Below, piece after piece: positions 26,007-35,095 of a stretch of DNA of 64,000 nt (the stretch's first letter is position 1; the number at the start of each line of letters is the position of its first letter). The position numbers were made by a program, and so were the translations under genes. A model generated the notes under the pieces. It worked only from the letters and a program-made list of their open reading frames with translations, was not told the DNA's origin and searched no databases. The DNA lies in contig NZ_AP022612.1 of NCBI RefSeq assembly GCF_010729895.1, positions 868,001 to 932,000 on the forward strand. The letters run 5' to 3'. The DNA is from Mycolicibacterium confluentis. Lineage in GTDB: Bacteria > Actinomycetota > Actinomycetes > Mycobacteriales > Mycobacteriaceae.

Positions 26007-26144
26007 GTCGGTACCTCCAAACCAGCCCTGAGAGACCTTCCGGCGGGTGACTCCACGGTACGCCGCCAAGCTTCGCGTTGGGGCCGCAATCAGGGCGCCG
26101 AAGTGCGAGAACGGTGCGCCGCAGGGGCGGTCTCGGTGACGCGA

Positions 26145-26312
26145 TCAGGCCTTTCGGGCGCGTTTGTAGACCTTCTCGAGTTCCTTGCCGCGAAGACCCG
26201 TCAACTCGGCTTTGTGGACCTTGTTCAGCACCAGTGGGCAGCGCTTGCAGCGGGGCTTGCTGCGGCAGCACTTCTTCTTCGGTTTGAGGTCGGCATACTT
26301 GCTTGACTTCAC
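26145..26312 (-). CDS. Small basic Cys-rich protein (55 aa), divergent from typA
   Basis: A 55-residue frame from GTG 26312: VKSSKYADLKPKKKCCRSKP, then RCKRCPLVLNKVHKAELTGL and a Lys/Arg-rich helix end (GKELEKVYKRARKA). The CC-x(5)-C-x(2)-C spacing could bind zinc or an Fe-S cluster, and 22 of 55 residues are Lys/Arg, suggesting nucleic acid or ribosome contact. The frame is uninterrupted with coding-like composition. The start is uncertain: there is no strong ribosome-binding site before the GTG. It diverges from typA, a ribosome-associated GTPase, with 53 bp between starts. I recall similar short actinobacterial proteins but cannot name a family. Confidence 0.6.
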   Translation of the reverse strand: MKSSKYADLKPKKKCCRSKPRCKRCPLVLNKVHKAELTGLRGKELEKVYKRARKA

Positions 26313-26365
26313 TGGCTGGCTGTTCTCGTTTTCGTGATCGGGGCCTGCACTGCGACAATCTGTAA

Positions 26366-28273
26366 GTGGAATCTCGCCCCAACTTTAGAAACGTCGCGAT
26401 CGTCGCTCACGTCGACCACGGCAAGACGACTCTGGTCGACGCGATGCTGCGGCAGTCAGGGGCCTTGACGCACCGTGGTGACGACGCTGCCGAGCGCATC
26501 ATGGACTCCGGTGACCTTGAGAAGGAAAAGGGCATCACGATCCTGGCCAAGAACACCGCGGTGCACCGGCACAACGCGGATGGCTCGGTCACCGTGATCA
26601 ACGTGATCGACACCCCGGGCCACGCCGACTTCGGTGGTGAGGTCGAGCGCGGTCTGTCCATGGTCGACGGCGTGGTGCTGTTGGTCGATGCGTCCGAGGG
26701 GCCGCTGCCGCAGACCCGATTCGTGCTGCGCAAGGCGCTCGCCGCGCACCTTCCGGTGATCCTGGTGGTCAACAAGACCGACCGGCCCGACGCCCGCATC
26801 GCCGAGGTCGTCGAGGAGAGCCACGACCTGCTGCTCGATGTCGCCTCCGACCTCGACGAGGAGGCCCAGGCCGCGGCTGAGAAGGCGCTCGACCTGCCGA
26901 CCCTGTACGCCTCGGGCCGCGCCGGCATCGCCAGCACCACCGCACCTGAGGACGGCCAGAACCCGGACGGGGAGAACCTCGACCCGCTGTTCGACGTGCT
27001 GCTCGAGCACATCCCGCCCCCGCAGGGCGATCCGGAAGCCCCGCTGCAGGCGCTGGTCACCAACCTCGACGCCTCGGCCTTCCTGGGCCGACTCGCGCTG
27101 ATTCGCATCTACAAGGGCAAGATCAAGAAGGGCCAGCAGGTGGCCTGGATGCGTGAGATTGACGGGCACCCCGTCGTCACGAACGCCAAGATCACCGAAC
27201 TTCTGGTCACCGTCGGCGTCGAGCGCACTCCCACCGAGGAGGCCATCGCAGGTGACATCGTCGCGGTCGCCGGCATGCCGGACATCATGATCGGTGACAC
27301 CCTGGCCGACCCGGATCATGCGCACGCACTGCCGCGCATCACCGTCGATGAGCCGGCCATCTCGGTCACCGTCGGCACCAACACCTCGCCGCTGGCCGGC
27401 AAGGTGTCCGGTCACAAGCTGACCGCGCGCATGGTCAAGAGCCGGCTGGACGCCGAACTCGTCGGCAACGTCTCGCTCAAGGTCGTCGACATCGGCCGTC
27501 CCGACGCGTGGGAGGTGCAGGGCCGTGGTGAGCTGGCGCTGGCGATCCTCGTCGAGCAGATGCGCCGCGAGGGCTTCGAGCTGACCGTCGGTAAGCCGCA
27601 GGTGGTCACCCAGACCATCGACGGCAAGCTGCACGAGCCGTTCGAAGCGCTGACCATCGACTGCCCCGAGGAGTTCCTCGGCGCCGTCACCCAGCTGATG
27701 GCCGCCCGCAAGGGGCGCATGGAACAGATGGCCAACCACGCCGCCGGATGGGTGCGGATGGACTTCATCGTGCCCAGCCGTGGCCTGATCGGCTTCCGCA
27801 CCGATTTCCTGACGCTGACCCGGGGCACTGGTATCGCCAACGCCGTGTTCGACGGCTACCGCCCGTGGGCCGGTGAGATCCGCGCACGGCACACCGGCTC
27901 GCTGGTGTCCGATCGAAGCGGTCAGATCACCCCGTTCGCGATGATCCAGCTCGCCGATCGCGGGCAGTTCTTCGTCGAGCCCGGCGAGGAGACCTACGAG
28001 GGTCAGGTCGTCGGCATCAACCCGCGCGCCGAGGATCTCGACATCAACATCACGCGCGAGAAGAAGCTGACGAACATGCGCAGCTCGACCGCCGACGTGA
28101 TGGAGACGCTGGCCCGGCCGCTGGAACTCGACCTGGAGAAGGCCATGGAGTTCTGCGCCGAGGACGAGTGCGTCGAGGTCACGCCTGAGATCGTTCGGGT
28201 GCGCAAGGTGGAACTGACGGCCAGCCTGCGGGCCCGCGCCAAGGCGCGCGCCAAGGCGAACGCCAAGGTCTAG
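26366..28273 (+). CDS. typA: Translational GTPase TypA/BipA
   Basis: A 635-residue ribosome-binding GTPase related to EF-G, involved in ribosome assembly and stress adaptation. G1 is AHVDHGKTTLV (residues 14-24), G2/G3 include KGITILAKNTAV and DTPGHADFGGEV, and G4 is VVNKTDRPDAR. Domain 2 (about 220-310) and the C-terminal BipA-specific domain (SRGLIGFRTDFLTLTRGTG, then ENLTN-like KLTNMRSSTADV) are intact. A Lys/Arg/Ala tail ends the protein. Start GTG 26366. A strong terminator follows at 28280. Confidence 0.96.
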   Translation: MESRPNFRNVAIVAHVDHGKTTLVDAMLRQSGALTHRGDDAAERIMDSGDLEKEKGITILAKNTAVHRHNADGSVTVINVIDTPGHADFGGEVERGLSMVDGVVLLVDASEGPLPQTRFVLRKALAAHLPVILVVNKTDRPDARIAEVVEESHDLLLDVASDLDEEAQAAAEKALDLPTLYASGRAGIASTTAPEDGQNPDGENLDPLFDVLLEHIPPPQGDPEAPLQALVTNLDASAFLGRLALIRIYKGKIKKGQQVAWMREIDGHPVVTNAKITELLVTVGVERTPTEEAIAGDIVAVAGMPDIMIGDTLADPDHAHALPRITVDEPAISVTVGTNTSPLAGKVSGHKLTARMVKSRLDAELVGNVSLKVVDIGRPDAWEVQGRGELALAILVEQMRREGFELTVGKPQVVTQTIDGKLHEPFEALTIDCPEEFLGAVTQLMAARKGRMEQMANHAAGWVRMDFIVPSRGLIGFRTDFLTLTRGTGIANAVFDGYRPWAGEIRARHTGSLVSDRSGQITPFAMIQLADRGQFFVEPGEETYEGQVVGINPRAEDLDINITREKKLTNMRSSTADVMETLARPLELDLEKAMEFCAEDECVEVTPEIVRVRKVELTASLRARAKARAKANAKV

Positions 28274-28279
28274 ACAGCA

Positions 28280-28311
28280 CGCTGGGCCCCTCCTGGCGGA
28301 GAGGCCCAGCG
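28280..28311. terminator. Hairpin terminator between convergent typA and GjpA-like gene
   Basis: CGCTGGGCCCCTCC at 28280-28293 pairs with GGAGAGGCCCAGCG at 28298-28311 (14 bp, one mismatch, TGGC loop). It starts 7 nt after the typA stop and ends 14 nt before the stop of the opposing gene, so it can serve both directions. No clear U-tract, as common in mycobacteria. Confidence 0.8.
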
Positions 28312-28324
28312 GGTTTCGCCGCCG

Positions 28325-29428
28325 TCACTCGGTGGCGTCGGCGGTCTTCTTCGGCTTCGGTGACAGTGCCTTCTTGACCTTGGCCACCGCGGCCTTGACC
28401 TCGGTGCGCACCGACTTCGCCGCCTGACGCAGTGCCGCGCCTGGCTTGGCCTTCGGGGTCTTCGTCGTCTTGGCGGCCCCGTCGGTGTCGCCGTCGGTCT
28501 TGGCAAGGCCGGCGGTGTCGTCGGTGAGGGCGGCCCGATCCGCCTTGACCAGCTTGGCCCGCGGTTCGTCGGCGAGCTTGGCCTGGTCGTCGACCGTCTT
28601 GATCCTCCCCGGGTTGAGCGCGTCGGCGATGCTGAGCTGCGCGGCGCGCACCGTGGCCAGGATGCTCCGGTGGCGCACCTCCATCTTCATCTCGACCGGG
28701 GCGTCGTCGCGGATGCCAGTTCCGATGGTGACCGCCCGCGTGACGTCGGCGACGTTGGCCGCGCCTGTCACCACGGCGTTGTAGGTCGCGGTGAGGTCGC
28801 GTGTCTTGGCGGCATCGACAACTCCCACGAATGCGGTGATCTGAGCGCGGGTGATCTCCCGGAAGGCGTTCGCCGAGGCCGCGAGGATGGCCCTGGCCGC
28901 CTCCGGTACGACTTCGGAAAGTCGTCCGACGATCTCGGCCTGCATCCGCATGATCTGCTGGCCGGTTCGGATCAGTCTGTCGGCCGCCTGGAGGGCGCGG
29001 CCTATGGTGCCGTCCTCGAGCACCGCGATGGCACCTTCGACGTCGCCACTGCGGACCAGATCCCTAGCGGAGCTCAACGTGGCGGGCAGGTCCCAGACGA
29101 TGCTCGAGAGCGTGGCACCGGCGTCCACCGCCGCGGCCGCGAGTCCCCCGGTGAAGTACAGCTGGTTCGAGATGAGTTGGCTCGTGATCGGCACCGGGTC
29201 GCTGACGAAGTCCATCGTGGACAGCGTGAGGTCCCGAATCGTGGCCTGCACGACGGGGGAGAACGCCTGGATCGGGTTGATCGGCCCTGTGGCCATCGCG
29301 GTGGGGACGACGGTGATGTCGTGAACTGAGCGAACTTCCGGCCCCGGTGTGACGGGTGACACCAGCAGGGCGCCGACGCCGACAAGCGCGACTCCCGCGG
29401 CTAAATGACTTCGTATTGCAATTGACAT
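28325..29428 (-). CDS. Secreted Lys-rich-tailed protein, GjpA-like architecture
   Basis: A 367-residue exported protein. Residues 1-25 form a signal/anchor (MSIAIRSHLAAGVALVGVGA then LLVSPVTPGPEVR). The centre (about 40-260) is predicted helical and rich in Ala (IQAFSPVVQATIRDLTLSTM, GRALQAADRLIRTGQQIMRM). The last 80 residues are highly basic (TKTPKAKPGAALRQAAKSVR, then KVKKALSPKPKKT). This layout matches mycobacterial and Gordonia proteins annotated as outer membrane porin GjpA, but that is by architecture, not an alignment. The ATG at 29428 is used; the frame to 29503 adds 25 non-signal residues. A CTGAG repeat lies 43 nt upstream. Confidence 0.72.
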   Translation of the reverse strand: MSIAIRSHLAAGVALVGVGALLVSPVTPGPEVRSVHDITVVPTAMATGPINPIQAFSPVVQATIRDLTLSTMDFVSDPVPITSQLISNQLYFTGGLAAAAVDAGATLSSIVWDLPATLSSARDLVRSGDVEGAIAVLEDGTIGRALQAADRLIRTGQQIMRMQAEIVGRLSEVVPEAARAILAASANAFREITRAQITAFVGVVDAAKTRDLTATYNAVVTGAANVADVTRAVTIGTGIRDDAPVEMKMEVRHRSILATVRAAQLSIADALNPGRIKTVDDQAKLADEPRAKLVKADRAALTDDTAGLAKTDGDTDGAAKTTKTPKAKPGAALRQAAKSVRTEVKAAVAKVKKALSPKPKKTADATE

Positions 29429-29470
29429 CTGGAGACCCTTTCCAATGGTGGCTGATGTGCGGAAACGTAC

Positions 29471-29486
29471 CTGAGAGGAAGCTGAG
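29471..29486. promoter_or_regulatory. CTGAG-N6-CTGAG direct repeat upstream of the gene at 29428
   Basis: CTGAGAGGAAGCTGAG. In the orientation of the gene it reads CTCAGCTTCCTCTCAG, followed one nt later by TACGTT, a possible -10 element. The same 16-mer layout is found at 33032 and 35096. An 11-bp period direct repeat is typical of OmpR-family response regulator sites. Confidence 0.55.
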
Positions 29487-29887
29487 CGATTGTTTTTCAG
29501 CAAAAATTAACGGCATGGTCGATCAATGTGCTTAACAACGCAAATAGTTGTTTAGCAAAGGTGAAATAGCTGCTATGGTCAGCGCAGTTCAACACGAGAA
29601 AGCGGGCCCCTCTCAGGGCGGAGGACGACCACCTTCGCACCGCAACCTTTGAGGCGATAGCCGTCTATAACAGCTAACGTAATTGTCGCTGGCATGAATG
29701 GTGTGCGGACCTGCGAAAATCTTGCCGCCGACAATATGGCGAAATTCTTCAGAGGAGCGCCGAATAGCCCACCCTGCACAATTGTCCGGCGGACTTATGG
29801 CATCGGGCAAACCTTTGCTGGGCAACGTCTGTGCTCGCTGATGCCGGTGATGACCGGCAGAAGGCCGCCGAACCTGCCGATACGCTG
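29487..29887. other. 400-bp spacer between divergent GjpA-like gene and lpqW, lower GC
   Basis: This stretch contains AT-rich patches (for example TTTTTCAGCAAAAATTAACG and AATAGTTGTTTAGCAAAGG) unlike the surrounding coding DNA. Short frames exist (one of 64 codons at 29694) but none has a convincing ribosome-binding site or protein-like composition. It probably holds the promoters of the divergent genes and untranslated leaders; nothing else is identified. Confidence 0.5.
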
Positions 29888-31768
29888 ATGTGCGTGCCGA
29901 CCGCCCGCCGCCGCCTGATGACGACCGCGGCCGTTTTGTCTGCGCTGGTCACCGGGGCGTGCACGGTCAGTCCGCCTCCGGCGCCGCAGAGCACGGAGAC
30001 CGTGGAGAGCACGCCCCCGCCGCCGCCGAAGGCGACCCAGATCATCGTGGGCATCGACAACGTGGGCCCCGGCTTCAATCCGCATCTGCTCTCTGATCAG
30101 TCACCCGTCAATGCGGCGATCAGTGCCCTGGTGCTGCCCAGTGCGTTCCGTCCGGTCGTCGACAACAAGACTTCGACGGGATCGCGCTGGGAGATCGACA
30201 ACACCCTGCTGCTGTCGGCCGAGGTCACCAGCGAGGATCCGTTCACGGTCACCTACAAGATCCGACCCGAGGCGTCGTGGACCGACAACGCCCCGATCGC
30301 CGCGGACGACTTCTGGTACCTGTGGCGCCAGATGGTCAGCCATCCCGGCGTGGTGGATCCCGCGGGTTATGACCTGATCACCGGCGTGCAGTCGATCGAA
30401 GGCGGTAAGACCGCGGTCGTGACGTTCTCGCAGCCCTACCCGGCCTGGCGGGAACTCTTCACCGACATCCTTCCGGCCCACATCGTCAAGGACGTGCCCG
30501 GCGGGTTCGGAGCGGGTCTGGCCCGCGCCCTGCCCGTGACGGGTGGTCAGTTCAGGGTCGAGGCCATCGATCCGCAACGCGATGAGATCCTGCTGGCGCG
30601 CAACGACAGGTTCTGGGGCCAGCCCGCGGTGCCCGATCAGATCCTCTTCCGCAGAGCCGGAGCTCCTGCGGCGCTGGCCGATTCGATCCGTAACGGCGAC
30701 ACACAGGTGGCTCAGGTCCATGGCGGTGCCGCGGCCTTCGCTCAGTTGTCGGCCATTCCCGATGTGCGCACCGCGAGGATCGTGACGCCCCGCGTCATGC
30801 AGTTGACGCTGCGCGGTCAACAGCCCCAGCTGTCAGATCCGCAGGTGCGCAAGGGCGTTCTCGGCCTCATCGACGTCGACCTTCTGGCCGCCGTGGGTGC
30901 CGGCAGCGACAACACCGTGACGCTGGCCCAGGCACAGGTCCGCTCGCCGTCGGATCCCGGATACGTGCCCACCGCCCCCGCGGCGCTCACGCGGGAGGCC
31001 GCGCTCGACCTCCTCGAGGGCGCCGGTTATGTGTTCGAACCGGAGAGTGCCACTCCGGAGCAGGAACCGTCCCGGCCTCGTCTGGTCAAGGACGACAAGC
31101 AGCTTGCGCTGGTGCTCGGGGTCGCAGCCAACGATCCGACGTCCGTGGCAGTGGCCAACACTGCCGCCGACCAACTGCGGAACGCAGGCATTGCGGCCTC
31201 AGTCCTGGCGTTGGACCCGGTCGCGTTGTACGGAGACGCCCTGGCCAACAACAAGGTTGACGCGATCGTCGGGTGGCATCGGGCCGGGGGAGACCTCGCG
31301 ACGCTGCTGGCCTCGAGGTACGGCTGCCCAGCGCTGGAGGCGACTCCGGTTCCGACGACGGGGGCCACGCCGACCCCCACCTCCGCGTCACCAAAGCCGA
31401 CGTCGGTGAGTCCGACCACCACCTCTGCGTCACCGAAGCCGACGTCGCCCACCGCGACTCCGACCACCACCACCGTGCCCCCGCCGCCTGCGGAGTCGGC
31501 CGAACTGGTTCAGGCGCCGTCCAACCTGACGCAGGTCTGCGACCGCAGCATTCAGGCCAATATCGATGCGGCCCTTGACGGTTCGAAAGAGATCGGCGCG
31601 GTGATCGACGCCGTCGAGCCCAAGCTGTGGAACATGTGGACCGTGATGCCCATCCTGCAGGACACCACCATCGTGGCGGCGGGGCCGTCCGTGCTGAACG
31701 TTGCCCTGACCGGCGCGGTGCCGGTGGGCATCGTCGGCGATGCCGGCACGTGGGCGAAGAAGCCCTGA
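29888..31768 (+). CDS. lpqW: Lipoprotein LpqW (regulator of PIM/LAM branch point)
   Basis: A 626-residue lipoprotein with the solute-binding-protein (SBP_bac_5) fold. From ATG 29888 the signal peptide [20 protein letters not shown] ends in the lipobox-like VTGAC, with lipidation at Cys24. SBP core segments include [40 protein letters not shown] and [10 protein letters not shown]. Residues about 495-540 are an inserted Pro/Thr/Ser-rich linker containing a duplicated TSASPKPTS. In mycobacteria LpqW influences the switch of PIM4 toward polar PIMs or lipomannan, and suppressors of lpqW loss map to pimE, also in this window. Other start: GTG 29894. Confidence 0.9.
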   Translation: MCVPTARRRLMTTAAVLSALVTGACTVSPPPAPQSTETVESTPPPPPKATQIIVGIDNVGPGFNPHLLSDQSPVNAAISALVLPSAFRPVVDNKTSTGSRWEIDNTLLLSAEVTSEDPFTVTYKIRPEASWTDNAPIAADDFWYLWRQMVSHPGVVDPAGYDLITGVQSIEGGKTAVVTFSQPYPAWRELFTDILPAHIVKDVPGGFGAGLARALPVTGGQFRVEAIDPQRDEILLARNDRFWGQPAVPDQILFRRAGAPAALADSIRNGDTQVAQVHGGAAAFAQLSAIPDVRTARIVTPRVMQLTLRGQQPQLSDPQVRKGVLGLIDVDLLAAVGAGSDNTVTLAQAQVRSPSDPGYVPTAPAALTREAALDLLEGAGYVFEPESATPEQEPSRPRLVKDDKQLALVLGVAANDPTSVAVANTAADQLRNAGIAASVLALDPVALYGDALANNKVDAIVGWHRAGGDLATLLASRYGCPALEATPVPTTGATPTPTSASPKPTSVSPTTTSASPKPTSPTATPTTTTVPPPPAESAELVQAPSNLTQVCDRSIQANIDAALDGSKEIGAVIDAVEPKLWNMWTVMPILQDTTIVAAGPSVLNVALTGAVPVGIVGDAGTWAKKP

Positions 31769-31852
31769 CCGATCGAGTCCTGCTGTGAGAGTCACTGCGG
31801 CCGGGTGACGCCCTGAACTGATGCGGAGGGGTGCCCGCGGCCGTGAACGCCA

Positions 31853-31891
31853 CTGCCCCCTGTCCGACGCCGGGCGCCGAGCAGGGGGCAG
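31853..31891. terminator. Hairpin between convergent lpqW and GjpA-like gene
   Basis: CTGCCCCCTG at 31853-31862 pairs perfectly with CAGGGGGCAG at 31882-31891, with a GC-rich 19-nt loop. It lies between the lpqW stop (31768) and the opposing stop at 31899, so it probably ends the minus-strand gene and perhaps lpqW. Confidence 0.65.
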
Positions 31892-31898
31892 AAGTGGC

Positions 31899-32957
31899 TC
31901 AGTCCTTCGAGTCGGCGGCCGACGCACGATCGGCGCCGGTCACGCGTTTCACGAGGCGCTCCAGGCGCTTACCGGGAGCCTTCACGTCGAGCTTCCGGTC
32001 GGCCTTGGTCAGAGAGGAGAGCGGCGTGATCCGCTTCGGCGCGGCCGTGTCGTCCTTCTCGTCCTTGACGTCCTTTGCAGCCGTGTCCCTGGCCGCGGAC
32101 GGCAGCAGGCTGCTGCGCGCCTGCACGGTCGTCGTGGGGACCGGGGCACCCGAATTGGGGTTCACTCCCAGGGCGTCGGCCACGGTCTTGCGCACCGAAT
32201 CGCGGGCGCCGATAAGCACGTTGTTGCGGAACTGCATTAACTGACCGTCACCGGTCGGGTCCGTGGGTTCGCCGTTTGTGCCTCCGACGGGTGCGGGCAG
32301 CACGCGCGCGACGCCTTCGATGGCGGGATCAGCGATCCACTGCGGTGCGTCGATGTACTCCCGCAGGGCCAGGTACAACGCGGTGTTCGGACCACCCGAC
32401 AGTGAGGTGAGCGCCCCCTCCGCGACGGGAACCACGCCGAGGGGTGCCGACGCGAGTCCTCTGATCAGACGCTGCAGGGAAATGGCCGTGCCTTCGGCGA
32501 GGTCGCCGACATCGTCGCGCAGGTCGATCAGCGCGGTGTTGCGGAACTTCAGCAGAGCCCCGTCGCCGACACCATCGGTGGGCTCGCCGCCGGTTCCGCC
32601 GCCCAGTTCGTCCGGAATGATCTGCGCGAGGGCCTCCAAGACGGGGTCGAGCGCCCACAGCGGTGTATCGGCGGCATCGGTGACCACGCTGCGCAGCAGA
32701 TTCTCGTCACCTGCGATCACCACGTACGCCGCGACAAGGGGCGTCAGCGGGGCTGACGCCACGGTGGTGACGAACCGCTGGCCGGACAGCGCCAGCAGTT
32801 CGGTCGGCGGCTGGTTATAGATTGCTGCCAGCCCAACCTGTGCTTCGATCGCCCGCGGTGTCGCCGCCGACGCGGGCGCGATCGGTGTCAGAGCGATGAC
32901 GCTCGCGCCGACGATCGCCACACCCGCACCAAGACGGCATTGAACAGACTTCTTCAT
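31899..32957 (-). CDS. Secreted protein with an internal duplication and basic tail, GjpA-like architecture
   Basis: A 352-residue exported protein from ATG 32957: signal MKKSVQCRLGAGVAIVGASV, with ASA cleavage near residue 32. The mature part contains two related units: DTPLWALDPVLEALAQIIPD...GEPTDGVGDGALLKFRNTAL and DAPQWIADPAIEGVARVLPA...GEPTDPTGDGQLMQFRNNVL, about 110 residues apart. A basic linker and tail (KDVKDEKDDTAAPKRITPL, then KRLERLVKRVTG) end it. Probably an envelope protein. The frame open to 33011 adds 18 residues with no signal character. A CTGAG direct repeat lies 75 nt upstream. Confidence 0.7.
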   Translation of the reverse strand: MKKSVQCRLGAGVAIVGASVIALTPIAPASAATPRAIEAQVGLAAIYNQPPTELLALSGQRFVTTVASAPLTPLVAAYVVIAGDENLLRSVVTDAADTPLWALDPVLEALAQIIPDELGGGTGGEPTDGVGDGALLKFRNTALIDLRDDVGDLAEGTAISLQRLIRGLASAPLGVVPVAEGALTSLSGGPNTALYLALREYIDAPQWIADPAIEGVARVLPAPVGGTNGEPTDPTGDGQLMQFRNNVLIGARDSVRKTVADALGVNPNSGAPVPTTTVQARSSLLPSAARDTAAKDVKDEKDDTAAPKRITPLSSLTKADRKLDVKAPGKRLERLVKRVTGADRASAADSKD

Positions 32958-33031
32958 TTGCTGAACCCCCCAAGGTTCTGTGATTGCCCCAACCCCGCGC
33001 AGGTCTTCCATGCGCCCTGCGACGAGTATGG

Positions 33032-33047
33032 CTCAGGTTCCTCTCAG
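33032..33047. promoter_or_regulatory. CTGAG-N6-CTGAG direct repeat upstream of the gene at 32957
   Basis: On the plus strand CTCAGGTTCCTCTCAG; in the orientation of the minus-strand gene CTGAGAGGAACCTGAG. It differs from the 29471 copy (in plus-strand reading of that site) at one base. The included GGAAC could also act as an extracytoplasmic-sigma -35 element. Confidence 0.55.
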
Positions 33048-33179
33048 CTTTCACCACCTCGTTGAATGCGCAAGCATCCCTGGTTTCGAGGTGGTAGCTG
33101 ACCGCTGGTCGAGTCGAACGGGGCCGCAGATCGAGCGGTCGGCTCGCCTTTGCTGGCGGCTGGGGCACGAGCAGAAACA

Positions 33180-33212
33180 AAGCGGGGCCCACTCAATGAG
33201 TGGGCCCCGCTT
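33180..33212. terminator. Strong hairpin terminator of the gene at 33223
   Basis: AAGCGGGGCCCACTCA (33180-33195) is perfectly complementary to 33197-33212, with one base between arms, so the real loop is a few nt. It starts 11 nt past the stop of the minus-strand gene at 33223. It is the longest perfect hairpin in this region besides that after mshB. Confidence 0.88.
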
Positions 33213-33222
33213 CGTGGGGGTG

Positions 33223-35034
33223 TTACTCGGCGCTGGCGCTGCTCGACGCAGACTCCCGCTTCGAGGCGCGCTCGGCCTTGGCGGCTGTGCGCTTCTCGGC
33301 ACGCTCGGCCTTGGCGGCCTGACGCTTTTCGGTCCGCTCAGCCTTGGCCGCGGCACGCTCGGCCTTGGCGGCTTCGCGCTTCTCCTTGGCCTTGCTCACC
33401 GTGGACGGGGCTTCGGTGCTGGATTCGCTGTCGGAGCCGCCGGTCGACGGGGTCTCGGTCAGATCCGAATCCTTCACGACCACCGAGGTCTCGCCCTCGG
33501 AGGTCTCGTCCTTGATGGTGGAGTCGTCGACGGCGACGATCTCCTTGTCGACGGCGACATCGGTGGCGACCTCGACGTTGACCAGTGCGGTACGCGCACC
33601 GGCACCGGCATCCGGTGCCTCCGGGGTCAGCGCTTCGCCGATCGCCGTCAGGGCGCCGGTGATGGTCTCCTCAACCGTGTAGGAGATGGCGAGGGCGGTG
33701 TCGACGCCGTCGTCGATCAGGCCGTTGACGGCGGTGAGGCCGCCGAGCGCCAGGTCCTTGGCGTCGCTGATCACCTGGTTGATCTGCACCGCCAACGCCA
33801 CCGGCAGACCCGCGATGTCCTCGGGCAGGCCGACGGCCGTCAGCAGGCCGGAGACCGCGTCCGCGACACCGGTCGTGAGGGAGGCGATCAGAGTCGCGGT
33901 GGTCTCCGTCAGGCTGGATGCCAGGTTCACCGGGATGTGCAGGAAATCGCCGGAGGCGATGATCCCGGTGTTGAGCACCCCGAAGCCTCCGCTGATGAGC
34001 GAGGACAGGGCCGTGGTGTAGCTCGCGGGGCTCAGCGGCTGGTCGCCGATGGCGGTGAGCGCACCGTTGATGCCCTGCTGCACGCTGGCGGTCACGTACC
34101 AGGGGATATCGGTGGCGGTGAAGAAGCCGGCCCGGAGGGCGTCCACGACGGCGTTTCCGGTGCTCGCCGCGGCGTTGACCACCGCAGAGATCGGGGTGAT
34201 CGCCAGGCCCTGGATCGCCTGAACCACACCCGCGACGATCTGGCTGTCCGAGGCGGTCGCGAGGCCGCTGAGGATGCCGCTCAGGCCGCCGAGCGCGATG
34301 TTGATCTGGCCCTGCACCTCTCCGATGCCGAGCTTGATCAGGCCGTCCGTCCACGACACGGACTGTGCGGCGGAGGGCTCGACGTTGTTCCAACCCAACA
34401 GCGCGCCACCGAGGGTGTCGATCAGTTCGACGCCGCCGTAGACCGCGCCTGCGGCGATGTCCACGCCGCCGCTGAGCAGGCCGGTGTAGCTCGACAGGGC
34501 CAGCGGGTTGTTGACGACGTCGGCGAGAGCGTACAAAGCCGTCGACAGCGAACCGATGAGCGTCGAACCGATGATGTCGGTGACATCGCCCGGCAGGAAG
34601 GAGACGATCAGGTCGGCGTTGCCGACGGTGCTCAGGAGCTGGGAGAAGCCCGCTTCTGACGTGGCGGACAGGGCGTACAGCAGGCCGCCCAGGGTCGTCG
34701 TCGGGCCACCCGCGGCGTCGATCAGGGTGGTCCACAGGGCGGTGTTGAGGGTGGACGCTTCGTCGAGTACGCCGAGCAGAGTTTGCCCCGGAATCGAGGC
34801 GATCGCGTCGACCGTCCCGACGACGTCGGCGAGGCCGGCGTTGAGTGCGGCGATGAACTCAGCGATCGCGGCGTCGTCGATCACAGCCGACAGCTGCACG
34901 TCGGGCACCGAGACGCTCGGAATCGTCAGGGTCCGATTGTCGCTTGGTGTGACCACGACGGGCGTCAAAGCAATGGCACTGGCTGCAGTGAGTGCCATGC
35001 CGGCCGTGAGGTACGAGCGGGCGGAGATCTCCAT
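33223..35034 (-). CDS. Large secreted GjpA-like protein with Ala/Lys coiled tail
   Basis: A 603-residue exported protein. The N-terminus MEISARSYLTAGMALTAASA followed by IALTPVVVT is the pattern seen in proteins annotated as outer membrane porin GjpA. The long centre (50-470) is Ala/Gly/Leu-rich helical with repeated short motifs such as VVNNPLALSSYTGLLSGGVD and YTTALSSLISGGFGVLNTG, consistent with amphipathic membrane association. The last 65 residues are a repetitive AAKAERAEKR-type coiled tail. Porin function is inferred from name-bearing relatives only. Start ATG 35034; the CTGAG repeat at 35096 lies 62 nt upstream and a perfect terminator follows. Confidence 0.75.
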   Translation of the reverse strand: MEISARSYLTAGMALTAASAIALTPVVVTPSDNRTLTIPSVSVPDVQLSAVIDDAAIAEFIAALNAGLADVVGTVDAIASIPGQTLLGVLDEASTLNTALWTTLIDAAGGPTTTLGGLLYALSATSEAGFSQLLSTVGNADLIVSFLPGDVTDIIGSTLIGSLSTALYALADVVNNPLALSSYTGLLSGGVDIAAGAVYGGVELIDTLGGALLGWNNVEPSAAQSVSWTDGLIKLGIGEVQGQINIALGGLSGILSGLATASDSQIVAGVVQAIQGLAITPISAVVNAAASTGNAVVDALRAGFFTATDIPWYVTASVQQGINGALTAIGDQPLSPASYTTALSSLISGGFGVLNTGIIASGDFLHIPVNLASSLTETTATLIASLTTGVADAVSGLLTAVGLPEDIAGLPVALAVQINQVISDAKDLALGGLTAVNGLIDDGVDTALAISYTVEETITGALTAIGEALTPEAPDAGAGARTALVNVEVATDVAVDKEIVAVDDSTIKDETSEGETSVVVKDSDLTETPSTGGSDSESSTEAPSTVSKAKEKREAAKAERAAAKAERTEKRQAAKAERAEKRTAAKAERASKRESASSSASAE

Positions 35035-35095
35035 TTTTTGTTACTTCCCCTTCTGGTTGGGCTGAACCGGGTAGCTGTGAGCGTAGGGGCAATTT

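Noticed and set aside
25878..26306. 142-codon plus-strand frame across the two small Cys proteins
   Set aside because: No ribosome-binding site and shadow-like composition; minus-strand frames have motifs and better signals.
31330..31500. Pro/Thr/Ser repeats in lpqW considered as a recombination or mobile-element trace
   Set aside because: In-frame low-complexity linker, common in mycobacterial lipoproteins; no flanking repeats or transposase.
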